The notes under the pieces: generated by a model
What the model was told of the DNA's origin: nothing
The model's database searches: none
What the model saw: only the letters and a program-made list of their open reading frames with translations
NCBI GenBank assembly: GCA_025454925.1
Contig: JALONM010000004.1
Span: 1 to 64,000 of the forward strand
Direction of reading: 5' to 3'
Length of the DNA stretch: 64,000 bases
Origin: Cytophagaceae bacterium
Lineage (GTDB): Bacteria > Bacteroidota > Bacteroidia > Cytophagales > Cytophagaceae
Made by a program: the position numbers and the translations under genes
Part shown: in pieces, positions 44,701 to 54,217 of the stretch
How the letters are laid out: each line of letters starts with the position of its first letter
Numbering within the stretch: position 1 is the stretch's first letter

Positions 44701-46092
44701 ATGAATCAAAAACAGCATACCATTAAAAGTCCTGTAACCATCTCTGGGGTGGGTTTGCATACAGGTGTGAATGCCAATTTAACGTTTGTTCCAGCTCCTA
44801 TTAATCATGGGTTAGTATTTCAGCGCGTGGATTTACCTGGACAGCCTACGGTAGAAGCAGATGCCGACTACGTAGTAGATTTATCCAGAGGAACCACCAT
44901 AGAGAAGAACGGGGCTCGTGTGAATACGGTAGAGCATTGCCTGGCAGCCTTGGTAGGTATGCAAATCGACAATGTGCTTATCCAACTCGATGGCCCGGAG
45001 CCTCCCATTATGGATGGTAGTTCCATGCCTTTCGTAGAAGCCATAGAGTCCGTTGGTACCGAAGAACAAAATGCCTTGCGTAATTTCTTCGAAATACCTC
45101 ATAATCTGTTCTATAAAGACGAAGATAAAAATATTGAAATTGCCGCATTGCCGTTAGACGATTATCGTGTTACGGTAATGGTGGATTATAACTCGCCTGT
45201 ATTAGGAAGTCAGCATGCTTCCCTTACGAACATTAATCAATTCTCCAAAGAAATTGCGTCATGTCGCACGTTCTGCTTTTTGCACGAATTAGAAATGTTG
45301 CACAAAGCCAATCTTATCAAAGGTGGAGACCTGAATAATGCCATTGTTGTGGTGGATCGCGTGGTGGAGGATCATGAGCTAGACCATCTTGCGAAATTAT
45401 TCAACAAGGAAAAGGTGGAAGTTAAGAAAGAAGGAATTTTAAATAACGTGCAACTACGTTATGTTAATGAACCTGCTCGTCATAAACTTCTTGATATGAT
45501 TGGAGATCTGGCATTGGTGGGAAGACCTCTGAAAGCCCAAATTCTGGCAGCCCGTCCGGGTCATGCATCCAATGTGGCTTTTGCCAAGAAGATTAAAAAA
45601 CTCATGAAGGAAGCGTCCAAGAATAATGTGCCGAAATATGATTCCAACATGCCGGCTATTATGGATGTAAATCAAATTTACAAATCCCTTCCTCATGCCT
45701 ACCCTTTCCGTCTGGTGGATAAAATCATTCACATACAAGACCATGTGATCGTAGGAATCAAGAACGTTACCATCAACGAACCTTTCTTCCAAGGCCATTT
45801 CCCAGGAAATCCGGTAATGCCTGGAGTATTGCAAATTGAAGCCCTGGCTCAAACGGGAGGAATACTGGTGCTTAATTCTGTTCCAGATGCCCATAACTAC
45901 TGGACTTATTTTTTAGCGATAGACGAATGCAAATTTCGCCGTCCGGTAATTCCAGGAGATACCCTAGTTATGCGATGCGAAATTATAGGACCTATCAAGC
46001 GAGGAATAGCTAAATTCAACGCTCAGGCATATGTGGGCAATAACTTGGTTTGCGAAGCGACTCTGACCGCTAGCATGGTTAAAAAACAATAA
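44701..46092 (+). CDS. lpxC/fabZ: Bifunctional UDP-3-O-acyl-GlcNAc deacetylase / 3-hydroxyacyl-ACP dehydratase fusion
   Basis: 463 residues from the ATG at 44701. Residues 1 to about 305 are LpxC: zinc ligand H79 in [15 protein letters not shown], the [11 protein letters not shown] segment, and the later [12 protein letters not shown] motif with the second His/Asp ligands. Residues from about 323 are Fab[14 protein letters not shown], catalytic H366 in [16 protein letters not shown] and E380. The fusion is characteristic of Bacteroidota. It joins the committed deacetylation step of lipid A synthesis with the dehydratase of fatty acid elongation, two enzymes that compete for hydroxyacyl-ACP. 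Followed after 14 bases by lpxA. Confidence 0.97.
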   Translation: MNQKQHTIKSPVTISGVGLHTGVNANLTFVPAPINHGLVFQRVDLPGQPTVEADADYVVDLSRGTTIEKNGARVNTVEHCLAALVGMQIDNVLIQLDGPEPPIMDGSSMPFVEAIESVGTEEQNALRNFFEIPHNLFYKDEDKNIEIAALPLDDYRVTVMVDYNSPVLGSQHASLTNINQFSKEIASCRTFCFLHELEMLHKANLIKGGDLNNAIVVVDRVVEDHELDHLAKLFNKEKVEVKKEGILNNVQLRYVNEPARHKLLDMIGDLALVGRPLKAQILAARPGHASNVAFAKKIKKLMKEASKNNVPKYDSNMPAIMDVNQIYKSLPHAYPFRLVDKIIHIQDHVIVGIKNVTINEPFFQGHFPGNPVMPGVLQIEALAQTGGILVLNSVPDAHNYWTYFLAIDECKFRRPVIPGDTLVMRCEIIGPIKRGIAKFNAQAYVGNNLVCEATLTASMVKKQ

Positions 46093-46106
46093 AACTACCC
46101 TTGGCA

Positions 46107-46898
46107 ATGAACCAACCATTAGCGTATATACACCCACAGGCGAAAATCGCCCCTAATGTTGTTATTGAACCTTTTACCACCATTCATAAAAATGTGGAGA
46201 TCGACGAAGGAACCTGGGTTGGTTCCAATGTAACCATTATGGAAGGTGCGAGAATCGGTAAGAATGTTAAAATTTTCCCAGGTGCTGTAATTTCTGCGGT
46301 TCCTCAAGATTTAAAATTCGAAGGAGAAGACACCACCGCTGTCATTGGTGATAATACTGTTATACGCGAATGCGTTACCATCAATCGTGGTACGAAAGAC
46401 AAGTTTACCACTCAAATTGGAAAAAATTGTCTTATCATGGCGTATGTACACGTGGCTCATGATTGTGTCATCGGGAACAATTGCATCATCGCCAACGCAT
46501 CTCAAATCGCCGGGCATGTAACAATCGATGACTGGGTAATCCTCGGAGGCACCAGTGCTGTGCATCAGTTTGTGCGTATTGGTTCACACGCCATGATTTC
46601 GGGAGGATCTTTGGTTCGTAAAGATATTCCTCCCTTTACCAAAGCGGCCCGCGAACCCCTCTCCTATTGTGGCATTAACTCCATTGGCTTGCGCAGAAGA
46701 GGATTTACCAACGAGCAGATCAATGAGATCCAGGATATCTATAGAACCATTTATCTGAAAGGATTAAATCATTCCCAGGCCTTGAACCGATTGGAAGTAG
46801 AGTTTAAGCCTTCTAAAGAAAAAGACGAGATTGTAAACTTCATTCAAAACTCAGACCGAGGAATTATGAAAGGATTTACGCCTGGCAAATCAGAATAG
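46107..46898 (+). CDS. lpxA: UDP-N-acetylglucosamine O-acyltransferase
   Basis: 263 residues from the ATG at 46107. A left-handed beta helix of hexapeptide repeats, with the catalytic His in MAYVHVAHDCVIGNNCIIAN, then GGTSAVHQFVRIGSHAMISG and AREPLSYCGINSIGLRRRGF, the latter marking the C-terminal helical domain. LpxA performs the first step of lipid A synthesis, moving a 3-hydroxyacyl chain from ACP to UDP-GlcNAc. It starts 14 bases after the lpxC/fabZ stop and is followed by a strong terminator, so it ends the lipid A operon. Confidence 0.97.
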   Translation: MNQPLAYIHPQAKIAPNVVIEPFTTIHKNVEIDEGTWVGSNVTIMEGARIGKNVKIFPGAVISAVPQDLKFEGEDTTAVIGDNTVIRECVTINRGTKDKFTTQIGKNCLIMAYVHVAHDCVIGNNCIIANASQIAGHVTIDDWVILGGTSAVHQFVRIGSHAMISGGSLVRKDIPPFTKAAREPLSYCGINSIGLRRRGFTNEQINEIQDIYRTIYLKGLNHSQALNRLEVEFKPSKEKDEIVNFIQNSDRGIMKGFTPGKSE

Positions 46899-46936
46899 AA
46901 ATGAGCCATGTGGAATGTATCAGTAATAAATTTTAC

Positions 46937-46962
46937 AAAGGGTTCGTTATGAACCCTTTTTT
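46937..46962 (+). terminator. Terminator of the lipid A operon
   Basis: AAAGGGTTC (46937-46945) pairs with GAACCCTTT (46951-46959) around a five-base loop, followed by a run of six T residues. It lies 38 bases after the lpxA stop and only seven bases before the ATP-binding-protein gene, so read-through may feed that gene. Confidence 0.85.
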
Positions 46963-46969
46963 ATAAGGT

Positions 46970-47587
46970 ATGTACCAAGTAGAGCTTTCAGGCATAGGCA
47001 AACGATTCAATAAACAAATTCTTTTCAAGAATGTACATTATACATTTGCAAAAGGAAAGTCATACGCCATTACCGGCCACAATGGCAGCGGGAAATCTAC
47101 TTTTTTACAAGTCGTATCCGGTATTCAGTTGCCCAGCCAAGGCAGCATTCGCTTGTTGGAAAACGCTCAAGCATTACCTGAAATACCTTACCAGCACTGC
47201 AGTTTTGCAGCTCCTTACCTCGAGCTTGTCGAAGAATTTACGCTGAACGAGACCATTGAATTTCATCTTTCCTTAAAACGTTTTTTTACATGGGTGGATC
47301 TCAATGAAGAGCTACGAGATGCGGGCCTTTTCGCGCACCGCAACAAAGAATTACGGTGGTATTCTTCAGGCATGAAACAACGAGCCAAGTTGGTACTGGC
47401 ACTTTTCAGCGATACCCCTCTGCTGCTGTTGGATGAACCATGCAGCAATCTCGATGAAGCAGGCATTGAATGGTACCTAACAAAAATAAATAAAATCAAA
47501 GCAGAGCGGTTGGTGCTTATTGCCTCCAATGTTCGTCAGGAATATTCCTTCTGCGATGAGATCCTTTCTTTAGAGCATTATAAATAA
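46970..47587 (+). CDS. ABC transporter ATP-binding protein
   Basis: 205 residues. Walker A ITGHNGSGKSTF, Q loop replaced by the shorter YQHCSFAAPYLEL, signature WYSSGMKQRAKLVLALF, Walker B LLLLDEPCSNLD and H-loop region VLIASNVRQEY in which the usual His is Asn. It is short and resembles the CcmA-like or Gld-type ATPases of Bacteroidota. No permease gene is adjacent, so the partner is elsewhere. The placement right after lpxA is conserved in related genomes as far as I recall; a role in envelope export is possible but not shown. Confidence 0.88.
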   Translation: MYQVELSGIGKRFNKQILFKNVHYTFAKGKSYAITGHNGSGKSTFLQVVSGIQLPSQGSIRLLENAQALPEIPYQHCSFAAPYLELVEEFTLNETIEFHLSLKRFFTWVDLNEELRDAGLFAHRNKELRWYSSGMKQRAKLVLALFSDTPLLLLDEPCSNLDEAGIEWYLTKINKIKAERLVLIASNVRQEYSFCDEILSLEHYK

Positions 47588-47621
47588 ATTTGCTTTTTAC
47601 TCCATTATCGTTTGCGGCATG

Positions 47622-48518
47622 TTACATGGAGCTAATCCGTTGAATAATTTCTTCTTTATGGTCAGGATGCAGCCAGGTGTACTCCGGGTCTCGTTTGAAC
47701 CAGGTAATCTGTCTTTTGGCATAGTTACGTGTATTTTTCTTCAGCAAATCGATCATTTGTTGGTACGATATTAATCCATCCAGATATTGATAAACCTCCT
47801 GATATCCTACGGTTCTTAACGCATAGGATTGTCGATGTTGGATAAGAGCGGAGGCTTCCTCCACCAATCCGGAGGCTAGCATATGATCTACACGATCGTG
47901 AATACGTTGGTGCAATTCGTCTTTATCACGATTCAACATAAGTTTCACTACCCGGTATGGGAGTACTCTCTTTTCTCCTTTTCTAAATGAGGAAAAAGGT
48001 TTTCCTGTTCCTCTAAACACTTCGAGCGCGCGCACTACCCGAACAGGATTTTGAATATCTGCCGTTGTAAAAAAAACAGGATCGACGAGTTTCAATTCAG
48101 CTTGTAAAAACGATAATCCTTGTTCTGAAAGTTGAAGCATCAACTCCTGTCGCAAGTGAGAAGGCACTTCGGGCACTTCATCCAGCCCTTCCAGCAGGGC
48201 CTGCAAATACAAGCCTGATCCTCCGGTAATGAGTACTGTTTTATACGTTTGAAACAAATTGTGCAGCACCAATTCAGCTTCTCTTGCAAACTGACCCGCA
48301 CTTAATTCTTGTGTAATGGAATGAGAATCGATGAAATGATGGGGCACATGGTCTTGTTCTAGGGCATCGGGTTTGGCTGTACCAATGCTAAGCTCCCGGT
48401 ACATTTGTCTTGAGTCAAAAGAAATAATTTCGGTAGACAAGTGCTTGGCCAACTGCACACACAGCTTGGTTTTTCCTACTGCTGTAGGACCCGCCACCAC
48501 TACTAACACATTCTCCAT
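47622..48518 (-). CDS. miaA: tRNA dimethylallyltransferase
   Basis: 298 residues. P-loop VVAGPTAVGKTKLCVQLAKH, DSRQMYRELSIGTAKPDALE, the LITGGSGLYLQALLEGLD motif, YRVVKLMLNRDKDELHQRI, and C-terminal NYAKRQITWFKRDPEYTWL. MiaA transfers a dimethylallyl group to N6 of A37 in tRNAs reading codons that start with U. The ATG at 48518 gives MENVLVVVAGPT, the normal start. Divergent from the epimerase gene with 135 bases between the starts. Confidence 0.97.
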   Translation of the reverse strand: MENVLVVVAGPTAVGKTKLCVQLAKHLSTEIISFDSRQMYRELSIGTAKPDALEQDHVPHHFIDSHSITQELSAGQFAREAELVLHNLFQTYKTVLITGGSGLYLQALLEGLDEVPEVPSHLRQELMLQLSEQGLSFLQAELKLVDPVFFTTADIQNPVRVVRALEVFRGTGKPFSSFRKGEKRVLPYRVVKLMLNRDKDELHQRIHDRVDHMLASGLVEEASALIQHRQSYALRTVGYQEVYQYLDGLISYQQMIDLLKKNTRNYAKRQITWFKRDPEYTWLHPDHKEEIIQRISSM

Positions 48519-48653
48519 CGTAAATTTGATTATTATGCGTATGCTCCGACATAAAGGTTGTACAAGACGCTATTTATATTCGGCACTGTTCATTGGTATT
48601 ATGGCCAAAAGTTCGGAAATTGGAATCCAAAATACAACGACGGGAATATTTCC

Positions 48654-49733
48654 ATGAAACTCATTTTAGTGGCCGGTACCAGGCCTAACTTTGTAAAAAT
48701 CGCCCCTCTCATTCACGCTATACAAAAACATTCACCTGCTATTGATTATCGACTCGTGCATACCGGCCAGCATTACGATAAACAACTTGATGCTATTTTT
48801 TTTAAGGAGCTGAATATTCCCGAACCCCATGTAAATTTTGCCGTGCAGTCGGGTACACATGCGGTGCAAACGGGTGCTATTATGGTAAAATTCGAAGAAT
48901 ACCTGCAACAAGAACCTGGGATAGTAGTCGTAGTAGGCGATGTTAATTCAACTATGGCCTGCGGCATTGTAGCGAAAAAATTGAATTTACCTTTAGTGCA
49001 TGTGGAAGCAGGAATCCGTTCCGGCGACCTAAGTATGCCGGAGGAAATTAACCGGTTGGTAACGGATGCGATTACCGATCATTTTTATACGACGTCATCT
49101 TTTGCCAACGATAATCTGAAAAAAGCCGGAATTGAGGACCATCGAATTCACTTTGTAGGTAACGTTATGATCGATACCTTGCTGGCCAACCAGCATCAAT
49201 TCAGACAACCCGCCTGTTGGACGGAGCAGCAGCTGAACGCAGGAGATTATTGGTTGCTCACCTTGCATAGACCTTCCAATGTCGATGATCCGGAAAAACT
49301 GAAAGATATACTGACCACCATCGAGCGATCGTGCTCGGGGAAAAAAGTTATCTTCCCCGTTCACCCCAGAACCCGAAAACGATTATCCGACATGCAATAT
49401 TCCAGCCTACAATTGCATCTGACCGATTCTATGGGGTACCTGGAATTTATGTTTATGATCCGGCATGCCCAGGGGGTGATCACTGACTCAGGAGGAATTC
49501 AGGAAGAGACCACCGTTATGAGCATTCCATGTCTGACATTGAGAGCCAATACCGAACGGCCGGAAACAGTAAGCATAGGAACCAATGAATTGCTGGAAGA
49601 TTATAGAAGTTTACCTTCGCACATTGAAAAAGTGCTTACGCATCAATGGAAAAAGGGAAGCATCCCTCCCTTATGGGATGGCAAGGCAAGCGAACGGATA
49701 ATTCAGTCCTTGTATCAGCTTTACGCCAACTAA
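48654..49733 (+). CDS. wecB: UDP-N-acetylglucosamine 2-epimerase (non-hydrolysing)
   Basis: 359 residues from the ATG at 48654 (MKLILVAGTRPNFVKIAPLI); upstream in-frame sequence lacks protein character. Family motifs: HTGQHYDKQL, GDVNSTMACGIVAKKL, HVEAGIRSGDLSMPEEINR, FVGNVMIDTL, LLTLHRPSNVDD, FPVHPRTRKRL and ITDSGGIQEETTVM. It converts UDP-GlcNAc to UDP-ManNAc for surface polysaccharide synthesis. The flippase gene follows after 11 bases and AsnB overlaps that, forming a small glycan cassette. Confidence 0.94.
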   Translation: MKLILVAGTRPNFVKIAPLIHAIQKHSPAIDYRLVHTGQHYDKQLDAIFFKELNIPEPHVNFAVQSGTHAVQTGAIMVKFEEYLQQEPGIVVVVGDVNSTMACGIVAKKLNLPLVHVEAGIRSGDLSMPEEINRLVTDAITDHFYTTSSFANDNLKKAGIEDHRIHFVGNVMIDTLLANQHQFRQPACWTEQQLNAGDYWLLTLHRPSNVDDPEKLKDILTTIERSCSGKKVIFPVHPRTRKRLSDMQYSSLQLHLTDSMGYLEFMFMIRHAQGVITDSGGIQEETTVMSIPCLTLRANTERPETVSIGTNELLEDYRSLPSHIEKVLTHQWKKGSIPPLWDGKASERIIQSLYQLYAN

Positions 49734-49744
49734 CCAGCAGCTAC

Positions 49745-51019
49745 ATGCTTTGGAAAAAATTATTGGGTTCTACCATTGTCCGGGCATGGATCGCCATTGT
49801 TAGCTTCAGCGCGCTGTGGCTCAGCGCAAGATTCCTGGGAGCTGCAGGAAGAGGTGAAATAAGTTTGCTAATTGCCAACGTAAGCATGCTTCAGCTCATT
49901 ATTGATATAGCAAACGGGCCGGCAATTATTTATTTAGTTCCTAAAATATCCTTTCGTGGAATCCTGGTGGCAGGGCTTCTTTGGATCTTTACTTTGGTGG
50001 GCATTCTTTGGTCCTTTATGTCGATTTCCAACTGGCATCCGGATCATTGGCAAGAAACGCTTATACTGCTGTTGCTATTCTCTCTTTCCAACCTCGTACA
50101 GCTTATTCTACAAGGTCAGAATAAAATTTTAGAATATAATCTTTCCATTTTCTCCCAGTACCTGGTACTCTTGGTATTCCTTGTTTGGGAATTTATGTTT
50201 GAAGGGCAAGCAACTGCCGAAATCTATATTCAGTGTCTCTATTATTCGTATGCCACCGGAATGCTAAGTGCGCTGCTACTTTGGTATCATTGGTATTCGG
50301 ATCCGTATCCTGCCCAATGGAAAAAGGCGGGGGAACAAATGCTGCGGGAAGGATGGAAAGCCCAACTGAGTAATATTTTAAATTTTTTTAATGGCCGTCT
50401 AAGTTATTATCTGATAGTCGGTTTTTTTCTAGACCAAAAATACCTTGGGCTTTATGCCACGGCAGTAGCCATAGGTGAAGCCGTTTGGATTATCAGCTAT
50501 TCATTATCTGCGGTTCAATATCCAGCGCTTACACGCACAAATGCTTCTGATTCCGTTGATCTTACCATTGGGCTTAGTAAAATAACAATGTATGCAAGTG
50601 CCGGAGGCATGTTGGTGTTATCGGTCGTGCCATCGGATTTTTATCAATGGATTTTTGGAAAGGAATTTACCGGCTTAGGTCAATTAATTTTAGCACTAAG
50701 CCCAGGTATTATTTTTATTGCAGTACACAAAATTTATTGGAATTATTTTGCTGCCAAAGGTCTATTTCATATAAATAACTGGTCGAATGCCGCAGGACTA
50801 CTGGTGCAAATTCCAACCCTTAGTTTCGCTTTGCACGTGGGAGGTTTATGGGGTGCTGCTGCGGCATATAGCCTGTCTGGTGGTATTACCATGATGGTAT
50901 TAGTCTATTTTTTCAGAAAATCTTGTCAGCTATCTTGGAAGAAGTTATTCCCAGGGCCTCAAGATTGGAAACAAATGAAGTATGTGTGGCATTTCAGGCA
51001 TTCTGCATCCCAACGGTAG
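49745..51019 (+). CDS. Polysaccharide flippase (Wzx/MATE-like)
   Basis: 424 residues from the ATG at 49745. An earlier ATG in frame would overlap the epimerase gene by 88 bases and add a hydrophilic leader, so the later start is preferred. About ten to twelve hydrophobic helices. The first contains GRGEISLLIANVSMLQLIID, the SARFLGAAGRGE loop typical of oligosaccharide flippases. Likely moves undecaprenyl-linked repeat units across the inner membrane. The 3' end overlaps the next gene by 38 bases in another frame, so expression is coupled. Confidence 0.85.
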   Translation: MLWKKLLGSTIVRAWIAIVSFSALWLSARFLGAAGRGEISLLIANVSMLQLIIDIANGPAIIYLVPKISFRGILVAGLLWIFTLVGILWSFMSISNWHPDHWQETLILLLLFSLSNLVQLILQGQNKILEYNLSIFSQYLVLLVFLVWEFMFEGQATAEIYIQCLYYSYATGMLSALLLWYHWYSDPYPAQWKKAGEQMLREGWKAQLSNILNFFNGRLSYYLIVGFFLDQKYLGLYATAVAIGEAVWIISYSLSAVQYPALTRTNASDSVDLTIGLSKITMYASAGGMLVLSVVPSDFYQWIFGKEFTGLGQLILALSPGIIFIAVHKIYWNYFAAKGLFHINNWSNAAGLLVQIPTLSFALHVGGLWGAAAAYSLSGGITMMVLVYFFRKSCQLSWKKLFPGPQDWKQMKYVWHFRHSASQR

Positions 51020-52934
51020 CGACACGCTGGAGCTCTTCATAAGAGCCATGAATGATGCTATCCGGCACCGTGGCCCGGACGATGAAGGCTATTTGCTGGC
51101 AGATTCCACCTACCTGCAAGTGGCCTCAGGAAATGACACTTCTCCTGAAATACATCGAAGCAGTTTACCGTGGAGCATCTCCAAAGATTCAATATCTCGC
51201 CCTGTCTTGGCCTTGGGGCACCGGCGCCTTAGCATCCTGGATTTGAATGCCACCGGTCATCAACCCCTCTGCGATGCAGACCGAAAGTATTGGATCGTAT
51301 ATAATGGTGAACTATATAATTATCAAAGTATTCGAAAAGCGCTGGAAGGAAAGGGGCATCAATTTCTGGGGCAATCGGATACAGAAGTGGTATTGCATGC
51401 CTGGATGGAATGGGGCCCTTCCTGCCTGCTACAATTTGAAGGGATGTGGGCATTTGCCATATACGACCATGCGGCACAAAAGCTGTATGCCGCGCGTGAC
51501 CGCTTTGGTGTTAAACCCTTGTACTATTTGCACGATGCTCATCGATTTGCATTCTGTTCTGAAATAAAAGGTTTACTCGTATTGCCAGAGGTAACCAGGC
51601 GGATACACGCTCGTGCAGCCTATCAATACCTGGTGCTTGGTTTGAGCGAAGCCATGGAGGAATCTATCTTTGATGGCATTAAAGAGTTGATGCCAGCCCA
51701 TTGGCTAGAACTGGATATTTCCTCCTTGCAATGCACCACACACCGCTACTATACTCTGCCTCTGGCAGAATCGCAGGCGATTACGAAATATAGTCCGGAA
51801 GAACTGTTTGGTCTTATTGAAAAAGCGGTAGCACAAAGAGCCCACGCGGATGTACCGGTAGGGGCTTGCTTAAGCGGAGGGCTCGATAGCAGCAGCCTGA
51901 TTTCGGTCTTGCTGCAACAAAGCGCCCAATCGCGACCTTTGTTCACCGCCTCCTTTCCAGACTCTCCTAAAGATGAAACGCATTGGGCTTCTATTTTAGG
52001 AAAACACCAAGGTGTGGAATGGCATATCAACTATCCAAAAGCACATGAACTGGCGGAAAACTTTGAAGGATTGATCTTTACTCAAGATATTCCATTTTAT
52101 TCCATGTCAGTTTTTACGCATTGGCATCTCATGCATTCGGTAAAGCAAAAATCCATTAAAGTTGTATTCGATGGTCAGGGAGGTGATGAACTTTTTGCAG
52201 GCTACCCATTGCATCAACTTTTGCTCGGCCGGGACAGGTGTATAAATGGGAATATCATAACTGCTTTCAGAGAAAATTCTCTTGGACTGAGTCCATGGAA
52301 GAACATAGCCGGATTAAGTTCATTTATGTTGAAGAACCGTTTGTTTCAACTTTCACCGGTTCTTTTCTACAAGTACTACCAACGCAGCATTCCTGAAAAT
52401 ACCTGTATCCGACCAAGCTTATGGAACAACCATGCAGACGATTTTATTCAACACTATCAACGATATCAACTCCCACTAAACTCGTTTTTGCATTATCAAT
52501 TCACACAAGGAGAACTAAAACACTTATTGCGCGTCGGAGACCGTAATTCCATGCATCATGGCATTGAAACACGTACCCCCTTTTCCGATGCCCATTCCCT
52601 GATTGAATATGTATTTGGCATTCCAGGGAACATCAAAATACAGCAGCACCAAAGCAAATACCTACTTCGGGAATGCATGAAACAGGTGGTACCGGAAGCT
52701 TTACGATTGCGAAAAGACAAAGTCGGTTTTGCAACCACCGAAGAAAAGTGGATTCATGCCATGCATGAATATTTTTCCGACTTGGTAGAAGATTCCAGGG
52801 ATGAATGGATTGATATTCCGGTTTTGAAAAAAAACCTGAGTAGTTTCATCCAACATGGTCAGGATTTAAAAATTAACAGGCTTTGGCGAATATTGAATTA
52901 TCTTAGCTGGAAAAAGGTAATGAAGATTTCCTAA
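50982..52934 (+). CDS. asnB: Glutamine-dependent asparagine synthetase-like amidotransferase
   Basis: 650 residues. The start is fixed by the catalytic Cys2: MCGISGI. Class II glutaminase domain (about 1-235): IRHRGPDDEGY, LGHRRLSILDL, WIVYNGELYNYQSI, SDTEVVLHAWMEWG and AARDRFGVKPLYY. Synthetase domain: PP-loop PVGACLSGGLDSSSLISVL, then VVFDGQGGDELFAGYP and RVGDRNSMHHGIETRTPFSD. In Bacteroidota glycan clusters such AsnB homologues may amidate sugars rather than make asparagine. Its position right behind a flippase (38-base overlap) and an epimerase supports that reading, without proof. Confidence 0.93.
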   Translation: MCGISGILHPNGSDTLELFIRAMNDAIRHRGPDDEGYLLADSTYLQVASGNDTSPEIHRSSLPWSISKDSISRPVLALGHRRLSILDLNATGHQPLCDADRKYWIVYNGELYNYQSIRKALEGKGHQFLGQSDTEVVLHAWMEWGPSCLLQFEGMWAFAIYDHAAQKLYAARDRFGVKPLYYLHDAHRFAFCSEIKGLLVLPEVTRRIHARAAYQYLVLGLSEAMEESIFDGIKELMPAHWLELDISSLQCTTHRYYTLPLAESQAITKYSPEELFGLIEKAVAQRAHADVPVGACLSGGLDSSSLISVLLQQSAQSRPLFTASFPDSPKDETHWASILGKHQGVEWHINYPKAHELAENFEGLIFTQDIPFYSMSVFTHWHLMHSVKQKSIKVVFDGQGGDELFAGYPLHQLLLGRDRCINGNIITAFRENSLGLSPWKNIAGLSSFMLKNRLFQLSPVLFYKYYQRSIPENTCIRPSLWNNHADDFIQHYQRYQLPLNSFLHYQFTQGELKHLLRVGDRNSMHHGIETRTPFSDAHSLIEYVFGIPGNIKIQQHQSKYLLRECMKQVVPEALRLRKDKVGFATTEEKWIHAMHEYFSDLVEDSRDEWIDIPVLKKNLSSFIQHGQDLKINRLWRILNYLSWKKVMKIS

Positions 52935-53010
52935 GTCAAAAGATGCCCCCATCTCTATTCCCTTGCTGGGTAGCACTTTCCGACGGAAAAAAGAATTCTA
53001 TACGCGTATC

Positions 53011-54147
53011 TTATCCCGGTATTTTGGTTAGATATTCTTCTATTTCAGCATACATAGACAACAGCGTTTTTTCTTCGTTTTGCCAGTTAATTTGCCGTGA
53101 AGCTTCCATTAAATTCTGCTTCCAGGTATTTACCAATCCACTCGTTACCGCTTGATGGATTACTTCTGCAATATGGGAAGGCTCATACGAATCAATGAAC
53201 CCTCCTATTTGAAATCGAAGGACCATTTTTTCTACTTCCCGAAGTCGAGAAGCAATTACAGGTACGCCCGCATGAACATAATCAAATAGTTTGTTAGGTA
53301 AACTGCAAGTGTAATTTTCACTCACCGGCTTATCCAGTGTAAAACCAAGCGCAGCCTGACGAGTATAGGCTTGCAATACATCCAGGGGGACTTTATCAAT
53401 GAACAGAACTTTGTGCTGAAGTTGCAACGATATTACTCGTTGCTTTAGGTAAGGCAATACATCTCCGCTTCCTATAAAGACAAGAAGATAGGTATCGTCT
53501 AAAAATTGCATAGCTTCCGTAAGTTCTTCTGTTCCACGCTGAATGTTTATGCCAGCTCCCTGGTACAACAAGATAGTTCGCTGAGGAGCTAAGGCCGGCA
53601 CTTCGGGTAGCGTAGGCGATGGATTCCACACCGGTACATTTCTAACTACTCGTACCTTGTTTTGATACTCTGCTTCAAACAATTCACGTTTGGCATCCGT
53701 GTCGGTAATTACATATCGGAGTTTAGGAAAGATGCTTCGTTCAATTCGTTTCCATATTGCCTTTGTTCTTGGACGATGCACCAATTCAGGCATTCCTGTA
53801 TAGTATTCATGATTATCCAGAACCAATTGTTTTTTCCTTAAGCGGGAAGCCCAATACACTCCAAGCAAAGTATCCAGGTCATTCGCCACAAATACATCAG
53901 CATTAGAAAACAATAACCAAAAGAAAATTCTAAGATTAAATTCAGCGTAAAAAAATGGACCTTTCTCAAAAAAAAGTTTTAGCCGTGTAGTAGCATAGGG
54001 CCTTTTGGCAAGATTCAAACTAGCTTTTCTAACCCTGCCTACGGCATGCACATGGTGGCCAGCATTGGTCAGCGAGCTACACACTTTATGTACGCGCTGA
54101 TCCGTAACAAGGTCGGTAGTAACCAACATGCATATTCGGAGCGGCAT
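53011..54147 (-). CDS. Glycosyltransferase family 4 protein
   Basis: 378 residues. N-terminal Rossmann domain begins MPLRICMLVTTDLVTDQRVH and the HDQRV-like LVTDQRVHKVCSSLTNAGH segment is common in this group; VFVANDLDTLLGVYWAS is the mid-domain acceptor side. The C-terminal domain has ILLYQGAGINIQRGTEELTE, LVFIGSGD, and the nucleotide-sugar site YTCSLPNKLFDYVHAGVPVI with the conserved Glu replaced by Asn-Lys context. Retaining GT4-like transfer of a sugar to a surface glycan is the likely role. It converges on asnB, 76 bases apart, with no visible terminator between them. Confidence 0.88.
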   Translation of the reverse strand: MPLRICMLVTTDLVTDQRVHKVCSSLTNAGHHVHAVGRVRKASLNLAKRPYATTRLKLFFEKGPFFYAEFNLRIFFWLLFSNADVFVANDLDTLLGVYWASRLRKKQLVLDNHEYYTGMPELVHRPRTKAIWKRIERSIFPKLRYVITDTDAKRELFEAEYQNKVRVVRNVPVWNPSPTLPEVPALAPQRTILLYQGAGINIQRGTEELTEAMQFLDDTYLLVFIGSGDVLPYLKQRVISLQLQHKVLFIDKVPLDVLQAYTRQAALGFTLDKPVSENYTCSLPNKLFDYVHAGVPVIASRLREVEKMVLRFQIGGFIDSYEPSHIAEVIHQAVTSGLVNTWKQNLMEASRQINWQNEEKTLLSMYAEIEEYLTKIPG

Positions 54148-54177
54148 ACAATCAGGATTTGGGTTATTCGGTTAAGC

Positions 54178-54206
54178 AAAAAAAAGCCTGGCTGATTACC
54201 AGGCTT
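54178..54206 (-). terminator. Terminator of the desaturase gene
   Basis: AAGCCTGG (54184-54191) pairs with CCAGGCTT (54199-54206) around a seven-base loop. On the minus strand it is followed by eight U residues (complement of 54178-54185). It begins 12 bases after the desaturase stop. Confidence 0.88.
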
Positions 54207-54217
54207 GAGATCTATTA

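Noticed and set aside
48521-48528. TAAATTTG between miaA and the epimerase gene as a promoter for the latter
   Set aside because: No TTTG or TTG box 17-23 bases upstream; left out as unsupported.
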